The position numbers and the translations under genes are program-made. From NCBI RefSeq assembly GCF_013178945.1, contig NZ_JABFDM010000005.1:353341-417340 (forward strand): a stretch of 64,000 bases of DNA. Direction: 5' to 3'. Shown here in pieces: positions 62,723 through 64,000 of this stretch (its first letter is position 1; the number at the start of each line of letters is the position of its first letter). The notes beneath the pieces were generated by a model. That model saw nothing but the letters and a program-made list of their open reading frames with translations, did no database searches and was not told the DNA's origin. Source of the DNA: Bradyrhizobium aeschynomenes (GTDB lineage: Bacteria > Pseudomonadota > Alphaproteobacteria > Rhizobiales > Xanthobacteraceae).

Positions 62723-63403
62723 GTGCCTGCTCAACGCTTCCTCGGTCTCGATGGCTTCTCGCGCGGCTGGGTCGCCGTGTCCATCGACGGCGATCAACGC
62801 GACATCAGCTTCCCTCCCGACATCTCCACCGGGCTCCTATTTCCCTTCACCCGCGCGGCGATCGACATTCCCATCGGCATGACCGACGACGGCAACCGCG
62901 CCTGCGACAGGCTCGCGCGCGACAAGCTCGCGCCGCATCGCTCCCGCGTCTTCACCGGCGCGCGGCGCTGGCTGTGGGAGGACTACACCGATCCGGACGA
63001 AGCGAATGCCGAGGCGTCGCGGCGTGGCCAGACGCGCGCCTCGCGCCAGCTCTGGCATCTCGGCCGCAAGATCATGGAGGTCGATGCCTACGTCCGCGCG
63101 CATCGCGACTTCGACATCCGCGAGGCCCATCCGGAGCTGGTGTTCCTGCGCCTCCACGGCGCGCCGCTGCCGTCGAAGAAGACGGCGCAGGGGACCAGGC
63201 TGCGGCGCGACCTGTTAGTTGCCGCGGGCTTTGCCGCCATCGACGACTGGCTGACCCGCGCCCGTATCGGCACCGCCGCCAAGTCCGACGATGTGCTCGA
63301 CGCCTGCGCCGTCGCGCTGGCCGCCCGCGACTGCGCCGGCTGCGTGCCCGACGGCGATCCGCCACGCGATGCGCATGGCCTGGCGATGCAGATCTGGTTT
63401 TGA
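62723..63403 (+). CDS. DUF429 protein
   Basis: A 226-residue DUF429 protein: FLGLDGFSRGWVAVSIDG at the N-terminus is a RNase-H-like first strand with Asp. AAIDIPIGMTDDGNRACDRLARD follows, then EAHPELVFLRLHGAPLPSKKTAQG, and TAAKSDDVLDACAVALAAR with a conserved Asp-Asp near the C-terminus. The family is a predicted nuclease of RNase H fold with no known substrate. The start is GTG at 62723, with no strong ribosome-binding site. It lies between two repeat elements. Confidence 0.8.
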   Translation: MPAQRFLGLDGFSRGWVAVSIDGDQRDISFPPDISTGLLFPFTRAAIDIPIGMTDDGNRACDRLARDKLAPHRSRVFTGARRWLWEDYTDPDEANAEASRRGQTRASRQLWHLGRKIMEVDAYVRAHRDFDIREAHPELVFLRLHGAPLPSKKTAQGTRLRRDLLVAAGFAAIDDWLTRARIGTAAKSDDVLDACAVALAARDCAGCVPDGDPPRDAHGLAMQIWF

Positions 63404-63437
63404 GAGCGCGTGAGCACTCCTGCGGCCACGAACTCCG

Positions 63438-63548
63438 CCGTCATTCCGGGGCGGCGCGCGCAGCGCGTCGAGCCCGGAATCCATCGGGCTGCGTGTGCTG
63501 CCGCCCGATGGATTCCGGGCTCGTGCTTCGCACGCCCCGGAATGACGG
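63438..63548. repeat. Long palindromic intergenic repeat
   Basis: Outer arms 63438-63453 and 63533-63548 (16 bp exact; CCGTCATTCCGGGGCG) and inner arms 63470-63489 and 63503-63522 (20 bp exact). This type of two-arm palindrome is dispersed in Bradyrhizobium genomes. Confidence 0.75.
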
Positions 63549-63645
63549 AGGAGAGAGTGTCGCCTCTCGCGAGATCCAGCGGTCAGGCGAGAATGCGTGT
63601 TCCGAAAAATAAAAATTCATTGCCATTTTCCGGAAATCATGATTA

Positions 63646-64000
63646 TCTCCCCGCATCCCGTCCCACTGCGAAGGGGCGTAGCGCGCGATCGTCACGACAC
63701 GCGGGGCGGGGAGCGATGGCCGCGATGGAGCCGCAGCGTGTCCTCAGCGGATGCGCGGACGAACGGCTCGGCGCGGACGTGAAGTCGCAGCGGCCTGACA
63801 CCCCGAAGCTGGTGTCAACAGCGCAATGCGCAAGCATTGTCGCGGCATGGTGGCCAACAAGCCGGCGCACCAGGGCGACTGCGTATAAGCGTGAGACCGT
63901 CGCGCAGGGAAGGCCGGGTGTTCTCGGCTGCACCTGTGGTACCTGCCGCCTGCATTTTTTTAGCAGGCGGGCCGCAGGCGTCAGCCGACGCCTGGCCTTC
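63646..64000. repeat. Probable dispersed repeat, with hairpin at its right end
   Basis: No gene supported. From memory the sequence (including AGTCGCAGCGGCCTGACACC and GCAGGGAAGGCCGGG) belongs to a repeat found many times in Bradyrhizobium genomes. It ends near a hairpin CCGCCTGC-attttttta-GCAGGCGG (63946-63970). Its extent past the window is unknown. Confidence 0.45.

Overview
The window comes from a high-GC alphaproteobacterium of the Rhizobiales, most likely Bradyrhizobium or a close relative such as Rhodopseudomonas. The reasons are the Caulobacter-type flagellar gene set (flbT, flaF, fliX, MotE-like and DUF6468 proteins), cckA directly behind flhB, an HWE-type histidine kinase, Bradyrhizobium-like intergenic palindromes and the codon bias. 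Genus assignment is inference from family content; no rRNA or tRNA gene was seen.

Layout. 1-5.5 kb: housekeeping and accessory genes (YdcF-like protein, methyltransferase, universal stress protein, SixA-type phosphatase, FAD oxidoreductase, exported MsrB). 5.6-11.4 kb: flgE-flgK-flgL behind a sigma-54 promoter. 11.4-16.7 kb: a compact four-gene operon (GT-A-like transferase, fold-type-I PLP protein, ATP-grasp ligase, PLP decarboxylase) behind a CtrA-like box. 17-23.6 kb: three flagellin genes, with flbT on the opposite strand between the first two and flaF after the third. 23.8-27.2 kb: flaG-like, flgN-like, flgJ and flgI on the minus strand, divergent from fliX. 27.2-34 kb: a non-flagellar interval (HxlR regulator with an NAD(P)-binding protein, dksA, HWE kinase, hydratase-like protein, and a cyanovirin-N/GH18 fusion). 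34.4-45.1 kb: flgF-flgG-flgA-flgH leftward, and fliL-fliM-DUF6468-motE-like plus a 1247-residue TPR protein rightward. 45.1-47.3 kb: a PQQ-dependent alcohol dehydrogenase with fused cytochrome c. 47.9-56.5 kb: fliO-fliP leftward; flgB-flgC-fliE-fliQ-fliR-flhB-cckA rightward. 56.6-64 kb: Tim44-domain protein, secreted lectin-like protein, GST, small exported proteins, class I fumarase, DUF429 protein, and repeat-rich intergenic DNA.

Regulation is unusually readable. Sites matching or closely resembling the CtrA box TTAA-N7-TTAACC lie before the four-gene operon, flbT, the third flagellin, fliX, the TPR gene and flgB. Weaker versions precede the first two flagellins and fliL. CckA, which heads the CtrA phosphorelay in alphaproteobacteria, is encoded in the same window. 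Three sigma-54 promoters (flgE, flgI, flgF), each with GG-N10-GC spacing, have a CCGGCA-N5-TGCCGG dyad or half-dyad about 85-100 bp upstream, as expected for an FlbD-type enhancer. The flagellin 5' leaders carry hairpins just before or over the Shine-Dalgarno sequence; FlbT and FlaF are the known post-transcriptional flagellin regulators.

The strongest candidate for an undescribed system is the four-gene operon at 11468-16659. Its genes are translationally coupled, it sits between the hook-filament junction genes and the flagellins, and its CtrA-like box suggests co-expression with the flagellum. Its product is unknown; flagellin or envelope modification, or a small amino-acid-derived metabolite, are the leading ideas. 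A second notable item is the cyanovirin-N lectin/GH18 fusion at 32774-33964. Flagellar genes not present here (flhA, fliF, fliG, fliN, fliI, motA, motB) must lie elsewhere.
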